NCBI GenBank assembly: GCA_917880885.1
Contig: OU862933.1
Span: forward strand, 10,277,452 to 10,341,451
Length of the DNA: 64,000 nucleotides
Direction: 5' to 3'
Source: Limnephilus marmoratus
Taxonomy: Eukaryota; Arthropoda; Insecta; Trichoptera; Limnephilidae
In this document: piece after piece, positions 46,101 through 58,100 of the stretch
Layout: every line of letters starts with the position of its first letter
Numbering within the stretch: the stretch's first letter is position 1
Translations under genes and position numbers: made by a program
Notes under the pieces: generated by a model
The model's database searches: none
Told to the model about the DNA's origin: nothing
The model's input: the letters and a program-made list of their open reading frames with translations, nothing else

Positions 46101-49100
46101 ATATTTTTTAATGATTTTATTTAAACTAAAATTAAAATTCTGAAACACACGTTTACCAGATAATGAATTGATTTATTTTACTGCACGATTTGAAATGGGT
46201 GTTGTATAATACAAAACCTTTTTTGAAAATTTAACAAATCTGCCAACGACCTATAGTATAAACCTTATTATACTAAAAATAAACACATTTTCTTAAAATT
46301 TAAAACATACATTTACTAGATAAAAGAACAATCTTTTGAAATCAATTTATATTTTTTTGTGGAAAAGAGTCAATACGTTTAAAATCTGATTTAAAAATGA
46401 CATATTTCTGGTTTTCTCTGGTTATACCCTCTTAATTAAATATTACAATTTTAGGTTTTACTCATAAAGTTAAAAATAAACAAACTATTTCATTCGGCGA
46501 GCCAATTTTTCAACATAATATATTTGTTTTTACATTTGCATTTTTTTATTTTTGGCAGGAAACATATTTAAGCAATTAGGTATCATGTAGTCCAGCGTTT
46601 TTTGTCCATATTTGTTTAAATGCTTAGATACGATTAAACCTTAATTTAACGTAAAATGAGTATTGTAAGTGTGGTCCAGTCTATTTATGTATATAGGGCT
46701 ATTCATGTGCTGAAATATAATGTTTATACCACAGAATTCCTCTTACTGAGAGAATTTTGAGATTCTGGTAAAAGTACGGAACATTATGCCTTTGTTCGTA
46801 TAAACTTTTATGAGGTAATAATTTAACTAATTAATTTTGAACTGATTGCATATGATTTACATTTGTTTTATAGGAAAGTCCCCAAGCAGTAATTCCATAC
46901 CTTATAATAGATTCAGCAGCATCACACAGCATCCCAGATGACATAGGCCCTGAGGGAAATTATTTTCCTCAGGGCCTCCTGCGTGGAGTTAACGTAAAAA
47001 AAAAAAAAAAGCTAATGCTAATAAATTATTCGAAGTGTGTGAATAATTCCAAGCGGGAATAACGCACATCACAGACAACTGAAAATAGTATGTTTGCAGA
47101 AATAATAATTGCTATAGCTTTGTAGGTATTAAATTTAACATAATATAATATGTACCTGCAAGCCTGGAATACAGCCATACAGGCAAATTGCGGATGGGCC
47201 AGATCGGAGTTCTGAAAATAGGGAAGAACTGTATTAACAGGCCTCGAGCATATTCTGTTATTTCCGCTTTGCAAAAAAATAGAAATAAATGGAATATTTC
47301 TGAACGTATCCATAAACTTAAAACTGTTTTTGAAAGGTGATCAAATTTATTATTAGAAATAGACATAATTTTTGAAATATAAAAATTGTGAATGCAAACA
47401 TAAAAAAAGTTTTAAAAATTCACCTTACATTTTTTCTAACTTTTAGTAGAAAAAAAATTACACACATTTTATTCGACAAATGTACTAAAAACATTATTTT
47501 TACATCACTTTTTTATAGTTTCGTGTAAAAATAATTAATTAAAAATTCACAAAGTTTCATAAATTGCGGTCGGAAACTTTGGGGACCGACAAGAGCTGTG
47601 TTCTTAAAAGCGAAGAAATTAATCTGAGAGGTTAAAATGTATGTTATTAAATATTTTTTAGTAAAGGAATATTGAGCCTACTTCTGGCATATACACACGC
47701 ACCGACAACACAATTCTATCAGTTTACCTCTCATCTTCAGTGATCAAAGCATTTTTATAATGATAACATACCTTTATATCAATCTTTTTAAACCAATCTA
47801 GTATTTGATTAGCCGTAGTGGAAGCCTGGGTGCATCCAAACTGGACACAGAGACTGTTAATGTTAACCACTTCCTCAATATTTAACACTTTCTTGATGTT
47901 GTGTTTAGTGTTGGCATAAGCAGACTTCTTTATTGCTGCTAATTTAACGGCTAGTTCCTGGAACACAACGACTACTTTAAAATTCAAAAACATCATCTTC
48001 CTCCCCTTGTTTTATTCACATCCGAGGTCGACATCCCTGCCTGTGCTTCTTCAGCGGCCTCCGTTGAAGGCCAAGCCTCTCCTTACAGCTTTGTCTGCAC
48101 CGGGTGTCTTTCCACTGGAAATGGAGTATAACTTTTACTTTAAGTAGTTTTAAAAAATGTGGCTACCGGGGACCAACGACGTCACTTACGTAAATTTTGT
48201 TCAGCACGTCACTTAAGTTAGATAAATATTTACCGACATTCTTTGCAACATCCTGGATGTTCAAGAAAATGTAAAGTTTATAGGGCAAGTCATTTCGATA
48301 AATATTCCACTAACCGCCACACTTTTATTAGGTGCAGATTTTGGAAATTACACTACATTTCAACTAAATTACAACAAGAAACAACTAATTACCTTTGGAT
48401 GAATGGTAAAAGGATGAATTTTATAGGCAAGGCATACATTAATTACGTGAGCACAAAAGGGGGGGGGAGGTCCAGCATAATCCCATGTTACTTGAAAAGA
48501 ATATACGAAGTGGCCCAAATTTTGCTGTATGCCGCCAAAGTCTGTCGATCCTGTAATGCAGTGGTTTTCAATCTGTGGTACAGAATCACCGGTTAAAATG
48601 CCTGAAATCGTGTTACACTCTGTATAAAATTGTATTACTTAATTGTATTTGTGTGAATTGATTGTTAAATTCATGTAATAATTAGGGTATTAAAAATCAC
48701 AAATGAAACATGTCTTTCATTACACGTGTAAAAAAGATAGATAGAGGGTACAGGGAACAACAAATTTATAGTGAGAGACAAGGGGTATGCCGGCTCAAAA
48801 AGGTTGAAGACTGTTGTTGCTGTAATGCATTCAAAATTTCAATTGCGTAAAATAAAAATTTACTTTCGTTTACGAGACCGTGTCAATTTGCGGTTGTTTA
48901 AAATAATTCCTGTCATTTTGTTATGTTGGTATTCCTGACACTTTACGAAGAGTTAGATGCTAGATCGTAGACGACTTTATGCGGATATATGAAATGAAGC
49001 GTAATCATAAAAATACAAAAGCTTTTTTCATTTTATTTTAACCTTTACGGACACAGATTTGCGTCATTCCCAATGCCCAACGGTCCCGTACGGGACCTGT

Positions 49101-50289
49101 GATTATGGTGCATTTCGCTATCAGATTTCAATGATTTATTATTAATATAATTATAATATTTCACAAAAAATGCTTGGGCAGTGGGCTACGTTTATTGCAC
49201 GCGGCGCACAAGCATTTAAAGGTTAATATACATCCCAGGTTTTGAATGGTTTGTACGGCAAGCAGGATTTGTCTAACGGGTATGTGAAATTATTCTAACA
49301 CATACCTTTCTTTTGACTAAAAGCCTCTTTTCATTTTATTTTATTTCCAGAATTACGCCAAACTAGTGCTTACCTAATACATAGTTTATGTGATAGTAAC
49401 ATAACTTCTATCTCCTCTTTATGTTACAGTAGTATATCAGGCTAACATAACAAAATGACAAAAATTATTGTAAATGGCCGAAAATAGATGCGATTTCTGC
49501 GAAAGTAGATTTTCATTTTACGCAAATGAAATTTTGAATGCATTTTTTTCCTTCATCCCGAATGCAAAACGTTGTCTTTTATAATAATGGTGATTCTAAA
49601 GGTTTTTTCTACGAAAATATTCATAAAGCTTGTCCAGTTCGATCAAAAGATTACAGAAATTTTGAATGCAGTATTTTCCTTCGCCCCGGATGCAAAAAGT
49701 TGTCTTTTATAGTGTGAACCTAAAGATTTTTCAAAAAAAAATTGTATTGCGCGTCCAGTGATTTAGAAAGTTTACCTTTGTTTTGGTATGAGTTTCGTCT
49801 CAACACAAATATGCAAGAATTACCTACTTAGTTTCCCCAAACTAAGACCTAGTAACCTATTTTGTGCATGTAAATAATTGTTTCTTGTTGTAATTGTTAA
49901 AACAAAGTGTAATTTTCATAATCTGTGCTTAAAAGTGCGGTGGTTGGTGGAATAATTACCATAATTTCCAATGCTTATACAATCATGTTTATTGGAAGTT
50001 GAAATAACTCACAACATCAAATTGAAGTCCATGGGAAGCAGCTGCCAAATCCAAACATATAACAGACTTGGCTGAATCACTAATATTGTTGCCTCCAAAC
50101 ATTTTCAATTTCAGCAATCGGTCGTATTCACAGGCTTTTCTAAAAAAAAAACATAAATAAACGTTTGTTTAGTTTCCCAAAAGTTTTGGTCACAAGCATA
50201 AATAATTTAGCAAATATCAATTACCCAATAACAGCGGTTTCATCGCTGAAACCTAGTTTAGTCGCCATCAACTTGATTATTTCTGTCAT
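37150..50289 (-). CDS. Orc6: Origin recognition complex subunit 6, complete, 281 aa, 6 exons
   Basis: Smallest ORC subunit, needed for origin licensing and DNA binding through its TFIIB-like cyclin folds; in Drosophila also linked to septins. Exons: 50289-50225 (ATG), 50139-50013, 47957-47772, 47211-47156, 38346-38153, 37367-37150 (TGA). All are GT/AG and in phase, 846 nt in total. Recognisable blocks against the insect protein: MTEIIKLMATKLGF start, CLDLAASAHGLQFD, LAVKLAAIKKSAY, SLCVQFGC, AHPQFACMAVFQACR, KVSKTKLIPCSHLKPSQW, and the C-terminal EDYEVWKKRILEQA helix. Slightly longer than the Drosophila protein. For exon 3 I use the donor at 47771 (AAG|GTATGT), because reading on to 47724 breaks the phase. 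Exon 5 starts at 38346 rather than the AG seven bases later, for the same reason. Intron 5 (8.8 kb) holds a split retrotransposon. Confidence 0.96.
38893..39010. repeat. Diverged, shortened copy of the 21811 inverted repeat
   Basis: Shares the segments AATCAGAAAAAGATATTG, TCTGGGACTCAAACCCATGA and TTTTCGATTGAGTTTCGC with the 106-bp inverted repeat but has only a short residual palindrome. It lies in Orc6 intron 5. Confidence 0.75.
40201..44374. mobile_element. 4.17-kb TTAA-flanked insertion inside the reverse transcriptase
   Basis: TTAA at 40197-40200 and 44375-44378 flanks the insert. Removing it with one TTAA restores the frame LLYINDLC, so the borders are precise. TTAA duplication is a piggyBac trait, but I find no clear terminal inverted repeats or transposase. 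The interior is a mosaic: a segment shared with 47230-47580, a minus-strand retroelement-tail relic (41786-42001), family A repeats (42243, 43420), a 60-bp duplicated block (42424-42526), and a near-palindromic right end (44029-44345). Confidence 0.75.
45681..45733. repeat. Near-perfect AT-rich hairpin in retroelement 3' region
   Basis: ATATTATTTAGCTGCTAGCT... is followed within a few bases by its complement ending AGCTAAATAATAT, with arms of about 26 bp. It follows about 350 bp of degenerate TTATTTACTTA repeats. Confidence 0.85.
47230..47580. repeat. Dispersed repeat shared with 40765-41120
   Basis: Long diverged match (GGCCTCG-GCATATT... through TTTTTTCTAAC) to the segment inside the 4.17-kb insert. 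It sits within 20 bp of Orc6 exon 4 in the upstream intron. Confidence 0.7.
48560..48820. mobile_element. Possible hAT-like MITE in Orc6 intron 2
   Basis: Flanked by TGTAATGC (48552-48559; 48821-48828). Left end CAGTGGTTTTCAATC and right end GGTTGAAGACTG are imperfect inverted copies typical of hAT MITEs. Confidence 0.55.
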
Positions 50290-50666
50290 TTTAAAACTAT
50301 TTAAATGGTAAAGGAATTAATAAATAATTCTTGAAAGGACTATATTGTATTCACTGGTATTCACTTTGGCGCTAAATGTCGCCAAACAATCAAACCATAA
50401 TCAAACAAACCAACAAACGGCTAAACCATAGATATTTGACTTACGGATGTCAAAAAACTCAAAACATTCATGTTTTTTCATATTTTTGGTTCATTCGTTC
50501 ATTGTCTATGGGTCAACGACCATCTTTCGGAAATATTACTAACAAAAAAGGCACCAGCTAAAAGTTATAAAAGTGCAGTTGTAAAACCATCTAAAAATTT
50601 AAAACACTTTCATAAAAGAAGAAATTTCAGTTCATAGATACGATAAAAGAAAAAGCGTAATAGGCC

Positions 50667-51612
50667 CAGTGTGACCAGATTTAGTAGTTATCTACTTTTT
50701 TGGTAGATTTCGAGGTACCGGTAACAGTATCTAGTAGGTAAAAATTATTTGGTATATTTTGGTAGAATTCATGCTTTTCAACTATTCTGGCACTTTTTTG
50801 CCTTCATATGGCAAGCCTGTCGAAAAAACGCGGGGTATTCCCCTTTTCATTGAATGGATTGTAACTATCTCTTTCTAATATTAATTATTCGAGAGGGAAA
50901 GCTGTTGAGGGAATCCCACATGTATTGAAAAAAATTGATTAGGTAGGTTTGTCTTTAATTTTCATTCTTTTCGTAACATAGAGTGTGATAGATTAGTGGG
51001 AATTCCTGTTTTGAATTTTTTTATAATGAAACGTAAATATACACACGGATATCGTGGTGAATGGGAGCAAGATCCCTCATTCAAAAGTTGGTTATGTAAA
51101 TCTAAAGTAAACACTACGACTGCTCATTGTAAAGCATGCAACTATGAAGTACTAAGTAGAGTGGCGTCTTTGAAGGAACACATGGCTACATCAAAACATA
51201 TAAGAAATGTGACGGTATGCAAATTACTTATGTTAATATATGTTATGTAATTTCTAGTTAATTTAATGATTACTCTTGTTAAGACTTTTTTTTAATACTT
51301 TCGAGTTACGCAGTAGTACCCAACATAAAGAAGAAGAACCATAACTCGATCACAATTATAAAAAAAACTATATTTCTGTAGATTTTAATTTTAAGTAATA
51401 AACATTTCTCTAATTTATGGTGTTTTCTTTGTTGATTTTATTGTTTTATCGTTATAATCAAGAGTACAATAATTATGCTTCTTCGTTGTAACACAACAGC
51501 GAAAAAATGTACCTAATAGATTTTTAGTATTTTCTAGTTCTTTTTTGGTAGAATTTAGTAGTTTAAAACCTCCACAAGCAGTAGATTCGTAAAATGAAAT
51601 CTGGTCACACTG
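50667..51612 (+). mobile_element. hAT element relic with BED-like zinc-finger exon
   Basis: Ends CAGTGTGACCAGATTT and AAATCTGGTCACACTG, flanked by identical AATAGGCC (50659-50666; 51613-51620). The plus-strand frame from 51029 reads MKRKYTHGYRGEW..., then SWLCKSK, then CKAC with HMATSKH about 20 residues on: a BED-type zinc finger as in hAT transposase N-termini, ending at a GT donor candidate near 51214. The catalytic exons are gone, so it is a non-autonomous internal deletion of 946 bp. Confidence 0.85.
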
Positions 51613-51983
51613 AATAGGCCGTACATACTATCCGATTTGCAGAACAATGTGCAGAACAGCATGTTTGGATCGTGTGTAGGCAAAATCGCCAGCTAAATAG
51701 GCAGAAACATACCTTCGTGACGCGCCAGAAGCACATCGGTTTCATACATTTATTATGGTTAGAGACATATTATTTGTAGGTCGTGGCGTGTCGGCAAGCC
51801 ACGATGATGATTGGTTAATTTGTAGTCACGACACGCAAGTATGTTTCTGCCTTAATTCTTATTTTTCCCTGGTTGGAATAATAAAAATTCGCTTGGCGGT
51901 TCAACATGCTGTTCTGCAAGTTATTTTGTAAATCGAATCATGAGTAGGGCCTATTAGGGAACGTCCGTAGAGTAGGGCCTGTT

Positions 51984-52401
51984 AGGGAACGTACCCATAC
52001 TACGTGACCCGTTCAGGGGGGGGGGTGTCTTCAAAATACCACGCTTGGTACAAATGAGCGGCGGGGGCTTAGGTTTTCGGTCACTGGGGGGGGGGGGGGG
52101 AAGTGACAATTTTTACCTGAAAGTCACAATTAGATTGCGAAAAGTACTGGAAAGTCGCTTAAATACCTTTTTTCTTGGTTTAATCGTTTTTGCGGTAATA
52201 AATAAAACGAGAGATTTCGAGAACGAAAAGCATTGCAAACTTGTACTATTTTAATGTTTTTTTTTTATCTAAATAAAGAAAAATATGTTACGTAACGCGT
52301 TGTTCGAACCCCCCTCCCCCCCCTCGTAAGGCACAGTAACGTTTCACAAGAACCCCCCCCCCCCTCCCCAAGTGCGTTACGTAATACTTGAACGGCCCCT
52401 T
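51984..52401. mobile_element. Chimeric MITE of two G/C-run families
   Basis: The left half starts GGGAACGTACCCATACTACG like the MITE at 18325. The right half ends GTTACGTAATACTTGAACGG with CCCC, a different family end. The expected matching end of either is missing, so this is a fusion or nested truncation. Confidence 0.6.
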
Positions 52402-53543
52402 ACTTGTAATTGAAATTTGAAATACAAATACATATTTTGTATTTTTATTTCAATTACTTCCTAAAAATATATTTTGTAATTGGTATTTCAATTACCTGCT
52501 GCTGAGGTATTTTGTAATTTGTATTTCAAATACTTTAGAACGACTTTACCTATTTCATTAATTTTTTTAAGTTTTCTAATATGCCTGTCTCAACACAGGT
52601 ATACCCTAGTGAGACAGGCATCGAATAATATAATGTAAACATACCTTATATAGATAAATAAATAAATAAAAAAAAATTGTAGAAGGTTCTTACGGAAAGA
52701 AAAATTAAGAAAATTTCGCAGAAAATTGGATAATTTCAGAAAACTTAACGACTATTTTAACTTCGCACGTTGGACAGTTCGCGTGTTTGATGAAATTGAA
52801 TTTAGCAGGCAGCTGTTTTTTTTGGTAACAAAAGAATTGCATATGGATTTTTTAAATTATAGATATTTTAAACCGGGACCAATTTTGGGTACCAGATTTG
52901 ATTGATTGTTTTTATATACAAAAATAAATATTTGAAATATGTGAAAAATGAAAATTTTAATAAAATAATTATTATAGCTGGCACGCTGGTTATTTGAAAA
53001 CTGAATGTACTGGGACTGAATATATGGAACGTGGGACGGGAGAGGGTAGGCGGGGAAAGTGGAAGGGGAACGTGAGAGGGGATGCGGGAAGGGAACGGGG
53101 ACGCACAGGAAAGGACATGCAGGGATAAACAATTTACTTCTTTAAATATGGCATTGCAACACATGCCGGCAACCAGCTAGTGTTATTATAATAATTATTA
53201 TTATTATCTAACACTTCAGTCCCATACCACAAAACTTTACAAGTGGAGCGGAGACGAGATGTGTCTTCTGAGCGATATGATTGGTCAATTTTTGCAAGTC
53301 ACTCTGCTCAGCTTTGCTTCTATGGAAACGCGCCCTTAGATAAGGGCACTTACGACAACATATTGCAACCAAAACCAAATATATTTTGTATTTGAAATTA
53401 AAAAATGGTTAAAATACTGCATTTTGTATTTCAAATACCTACACGACTTGAAAGTATTTTGTATTTCGTATTTTAAATACATGCGAAAAAGTATTTTGTA
53501 ATTTGTATTTTAATTACAGCAAAGCATGTATTTTGCCCAGCCC
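52402..53543. mobile_element. Second copy of the hAT composite, left-truncated, with Helitron-like insert
   Basis: Matches 13978-16223: the same GTATTTGAAATAC subterminal blocks, the same Helitron-like insert (about 52670-53181, ending CCAGCTAGT) and the same following segment (CCATACCACAAAACTTTACA). The left CAGGGCTGGGC end is lost and the right end stops at GCCCAGCCC. Confidence 0.8.
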
Positions 53544-54504
53544 GTATTGTGATCCCAATACAGTAGGTATGCCCAGCTTCTGAGAGGTCAACTTGACTCT
53601 GGCTTCGATGGATCCCCTGTACCTGATCAGGAAACTTAGCTACACCTAGCATATCAATGAAAGGCATTTTGGGAAGTTTGCTTCCATTGCATGTGTTTAT
53701 CAATTCCATTTGAATTTAGGCTCACAATTTAATTCGACAAAGTTCTTTTATGTTTTAAAAGCACTTCAGCATCCTACTGAAAAAAAAAAATTAACTCATT
53801 GGTCTCCGAATTGTTAAGCTAAAAAATTGTCCTTCACAACCGAATTAATTTTGTACCAAAATTTTTAAATCTTTAGTGGTGTACTAAATCTAAAATAACT
53901 TATAAACATGTTTAATCGTAATAATTTTCTTAAATTTAATGTAGAAAGTATGTTTTGTGTTTTAAAATTCTTCTTTCTTGTGGTATTAAAATAAAATTAC
54001 AGTATGATTAAATCTGGATATAAAAATGACTTTAAAAAAAAGCTTTTTTAAATTTCGATTTAAAAAAATTGTATCTTTGTCGATCTTATTGGCATATTTT
54101 TTTATACGTATAACTAAAAAATAATAATTTTGTGCGAAAATCCTCAAAGCAATCAGGGATGTGGAGGGCCACTTTGCAAGATGTTCAAGACTCGCCATTT
54201 TGACAAAACTCCCAATGATGCAGTTCGCTAAAAAAAATCATTCGTAAATATCAGGTAAAAAACTTTTTATTGCCAATACTGCGAAATGAATGCTTAAATA
54301 TCTATAGGGCGTTTGGTATTTAAAATTAAAAAAAAAAAAACAGATGTTATGCATATGTCCGTTTTTCGGATTTAAGCTGACATATTTTAGTCCCTCCATC
54401 CTAGCATGGTTGGAGTTTACAACAACTGGTAGTGTTATATTATCATGAAAACAAGCTTATTAGTCTGAGTGGTTGAATAAAATTATTTTTCGAATCTGAA
54501 GATC

Positions 54505-54720
54505 CATCATATGGAAAAACGATTTTCTTGTTCCCATTGTAACTACTCCAACTCTCATAAGACAGATTTAGAAAGGCATACGTCCACACTGGAGAAAAAC
54601 ATTTTTCATGTTCCGTCTACAACTATTCATGTTCTCGGAAGGGCAATCTGACGAGCCGCACGGAGAAATCCTGTCTATCCAGTACATCACTACAAAAGCA
54701 AGAATCTCTTTAACTGTAGG
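54505..54720 (+). pseudogene. C2H2 zinc-finger gene relic
   Basis: Reads EKRFSCSHCNYSNSHKTDLERHT, broken here as one finger, then a frameshift into HTGEK-HFSCS, then a second degenerate finger in which the second Cys is Tyr and the first zinc-ligand His is lost. The HTGEK linker is diagnostic of tandem C2H2 arrays. It has no start, no further fingers and no splice signals. Confidence 0.7.
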
Positions 54721-55126
54721 TGCATGAAATGTGCATGCATATACGTATGTGTAGGCCATGTTTAAAAAGCAACACAAATGATGATGAAGGATAAATTTTT
54801 CTTTTTCATGTAGGTATTTATTTTCTTCTGCCGATACAACTTATTTGAGTAATAACTAAGTATTTACATTTTAGTCATAAAAATGCTGTTCATTGATAAT
54901 TAATGATAAGTACTAAAAATATGTGTTTTTATTATGTACTGAAGTTCAATAAATTAATAATATGTTATCAAAAAGGAATGCAGAATAATACAAATCTGTG
55001 TTAATAAATAATTTATAGTTGTGAGATATTTTCAATAAAATTATTGGTTTCTTATTCACAAAACTGTAGAATGCGATCGGCTGCTTTAAATAAAATAATA
55101 TTCTGATTGTGGTGAAGAAATTTTCT

Positions 55127-58100
55127 TTAGGGTTTTCGCGTTTGTGGAAGCTTTGCATGGAACCTGGGGAACATTGGCCTGGGAAGTTCCTTGGAGGCCA
55201 TGGGGTCTGCTTCAATCGATGGCATTATTGCGGTTGCCTTGGAGTTTTCTTCTGGTTTTTCTTCGTAATATGCCCATCTTGACGGGCTGAAAGATAAAAT
55301 AAAGGTTAATACTCCTGATAAAAATTCAACTACCAGGAGATAGTGAGACTAAAGCATCAATTTTGGGAATGAAGGAAAGTACCTATTCCGATATGATATT
55401 GAGCCAAGAAGTTTTACTGCTCTGTACAAAAGTTTTCATGATAATATTATATTTGTTGTGGGGGAATCAAATACATAAATAAATCTTTCTTACCTATTCT
55501 CACTCGGAATGACATCAAAGAAGACATGGTTTTTATGTTTACTATTTCCTTTGTTCTGTTCTTGAGCATTAATAAATAATCTTCTTTTAATTGCCAATAT
55601 TTCCAATCCATCTCTCCTTTCAGCAATTTGCAAATTTGAGTTGAAATGCTCTTTACTGTTAGATGTTTGATTTGAGGAGTTTTCTCCATTCACATCTTCA
55701 GCATTACTTTTGGTACCAGATTCATCAACTCCATAAAAGTGTTCATGTTCCTCCTTATTTGGTTTCCAAACATTATTATAGTTTTCTTTTATAATTTCGC
55801 CTCTTTCAATAATTTGTTCTTCTTCATTTGTGGTTCTAGCTAAATGATGTTTCATGGCTTCTTGGCTCTGCGGGTATTTGTATAAAATATTTCCAATATA
55901 GAAATGTTTCACTGGTTTAACAGTAGTTGTTTTAGATCCATGCCCAGAAGTTGGTGTAGGCCTATTTGAGCTCTTATAACTATTCTGGTTTGGTTTTAAT
56001 ACAATTGAAATGTCACTATGGTGATGAGTTCCGTACTCGGAAGCCAAACTTATGTCAACTGAAGGCTTTGGTCTTGGCTTGTCAGGACGCCTGCTTGGAT
56101 TTCTATTTGAAGGACTTGGTTTCCGTTTATGGGAAGCAGAGTAAGTGTTGTCATTATTGCTGCCACTGTCTGGTTTTACAGAGTAGCTTGTGTCAGGTCT
56201 GTTACTCCAAGAAGAAAATTGTCCATAATCGCTTTGTAAAGGTTTATTGTAAGAGTTTTCGTCATCTACGTTGTCAAGTCCAGTATTGTCAAAGTGTATC
56301 GGTTTTGGGTATTGGGGTCTAAAGTTGGATTCAGGTTTTTGAGAAAAAGGTTTTTGATAACTTGGTCTAGTAAAAAGTGGAATATTTTCATCTTCAGAGG
56401 AAATAGATGAATATCCGCCATTGTTGTTAAAGTTGTTGTTAATAGTAGTCGGTTGTGGTTTAGGTCGAGGCTTGTTATTGTCAATGTAAATGGTTATTCC
56501 TGTAGGAACTGGTCTTGCTAATGGTCGGATAGGGCGTTGATTAATGCCATAGCCATCGTCAGCAGATACGATAGTCGGTTCATCGTCAGTTGTACTGTAT
56601 TGCGGTCTCGGTCGGTTAAACAAGTCAGGTCTTTTGGTTGTCTCAATGTGACTGAATGTCACTAAACCATAAGGGTTGTAGTCTGTCGTGGATTGGTAGG
56701 TCGGTTGGTACGGACTTGGTCTCTGATGATGGTCAGGATTTTGGTCTAAGTCGTATCTGTCTTGGGAGGTAGTCTGGGGTCGGAAACTAGAGTGTTGAGG
56801 TCTCAAGTAGTCAGGGGCGTAGGTACTGTATTGTTCGTCTCTGTCATAAGTTGGTCTGCTGTTGGCTACAGGTCTGTATTCTAATTTGTTTTGGTTGTAA
56901 ACAGGTCTTTTATTGAAGGGGTAAGAAATTATTTGGGGGTCTCTATTATAGGGCTGTTGTCCCTGAATTGTTATTTTAATTGTCTCTTTTTGTGATTCGT
57001 ATCTAGGTGTGGTAGTTTTTGGAACAATGTTGATTAGGTATGTGTATTTGTCAGGGGGTTTCACCGTAGTAGCGTATTCTTGTTGGTACAGGGTTATTTG
57101 TGGTTTAACTATAGGTCGAAGAGGTCTTATTGTATTAAAAAGGTTACTGAAGAATGGAAATTCTTCACTTAGTGATGGACCATAAGTCTTGGAAGCCAAA
57201 GCTTCTCCGTTATTTAATGAATCATTTTTTTTGTCCACAGAAATTAGTAATTTGTCAAGGTCATGAGAGCTAATGGCGTCAGCGTCAGTGTCAGGTAAAG
57301 ATCTCCTACTTAGTGTGTTATTAGTCTCGTCAGTACGTTTATGGGCAACAATGTTTCCATTTAATAATGTCTTACTTGAAAAGTCTAGTTTGTCATTTAT
57401 CTTAACAGTTGTACTTTGTAAAGTCGGTTCAGTGACAGTCTGTCTGGGAAAGAATTGTTTGCTGGTCAGTCTAGTCTTGGGTGGTCGGGAGGTGGAAGTT
57501 GCTTTGGAGGGAGGTTTGGTTTGTTTTGGTAAGTCCAGTTTGTCATCAAGTTGAAGGGAGCTTAGGGTCGCCGTCGGTCTCTTTTCAGGGGTTGTCTTTT
57601 TATTTGTATTAAAAATGTCAGCGAGTAAGTCGTCAATAGTCATCTGTTTGGTAAAGTTTGGCTGTCCAGTCGAGGGTAGGTGCAGGTTTGTTGTCCGTTC
57701 AAAGTCACTTATGCTATTGTCAAAGTCAAATTCACGTTCAGTCCAGGGAGAAAGGTCAAAGTTGTTGAATAAGAAACTGTCACAGGGAACACGCTCGTTG
57801 CCAAACTCTGCAGAAGACAGGAATACGAATGGCTGCAAAGTATCCACATTCTCCATCGTCTGACACAGAACTTGCGCCAGAGTCACCTTTCTTATCTGCT
57901 GCAGCTGAGCTGGCGTGAAGGAGGACTCAAATCCACCATTTTCATACCTAAAAAGAAAAAAAAGTTAAAAACAATACACAGAAGAGAGTACAAAACATTT
58001 ATATTGTTCAATGTTTTTAATTATCAAGAAATATTTTATGTCTCACCAGAATCGATCCCCCCTTCTCAGATTGGAAAACTGCTGAGCTATGATACAAGCG

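Larger units (their letters stand above)
50290..55126. other. Intergenic region between Orc6 and peroxidase genes
   Basis: Both neighbours are on the minus strand, so the Orc6 promoter should lie just above 50289. No core promoter motif stands out. The rest is repeats: the BED-finger hAT relic, chimeric MITE, second hAT composite and a zinc-finger relic (own entries). Short minus-strand frames at 53552-53709 and 54130-54198 have no supported gene model. Confidence 0.6.

Noticed and set aside
47724..47771. Extension of Orc6 exon 3 to the AG|GTAAAC at about 47727
   Set aside because: It would put exon 4 out of frame. The donor AAG|GTATGT at 47771 keeps the phase and matches the expected protein.
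53552..54198. Minus-strand frames starting MELINTCNG and MASLEHLAKW
   Set aside because: No consistent splice donor or acceptor links them and neither resembles a known family. Left unannotated.
55966..57863. Several plus-strand frames of 82-118 residues
   Set aside because: They are opposite the low-complexity exon of the peroxidase, whose codon use keeps the antisense open.
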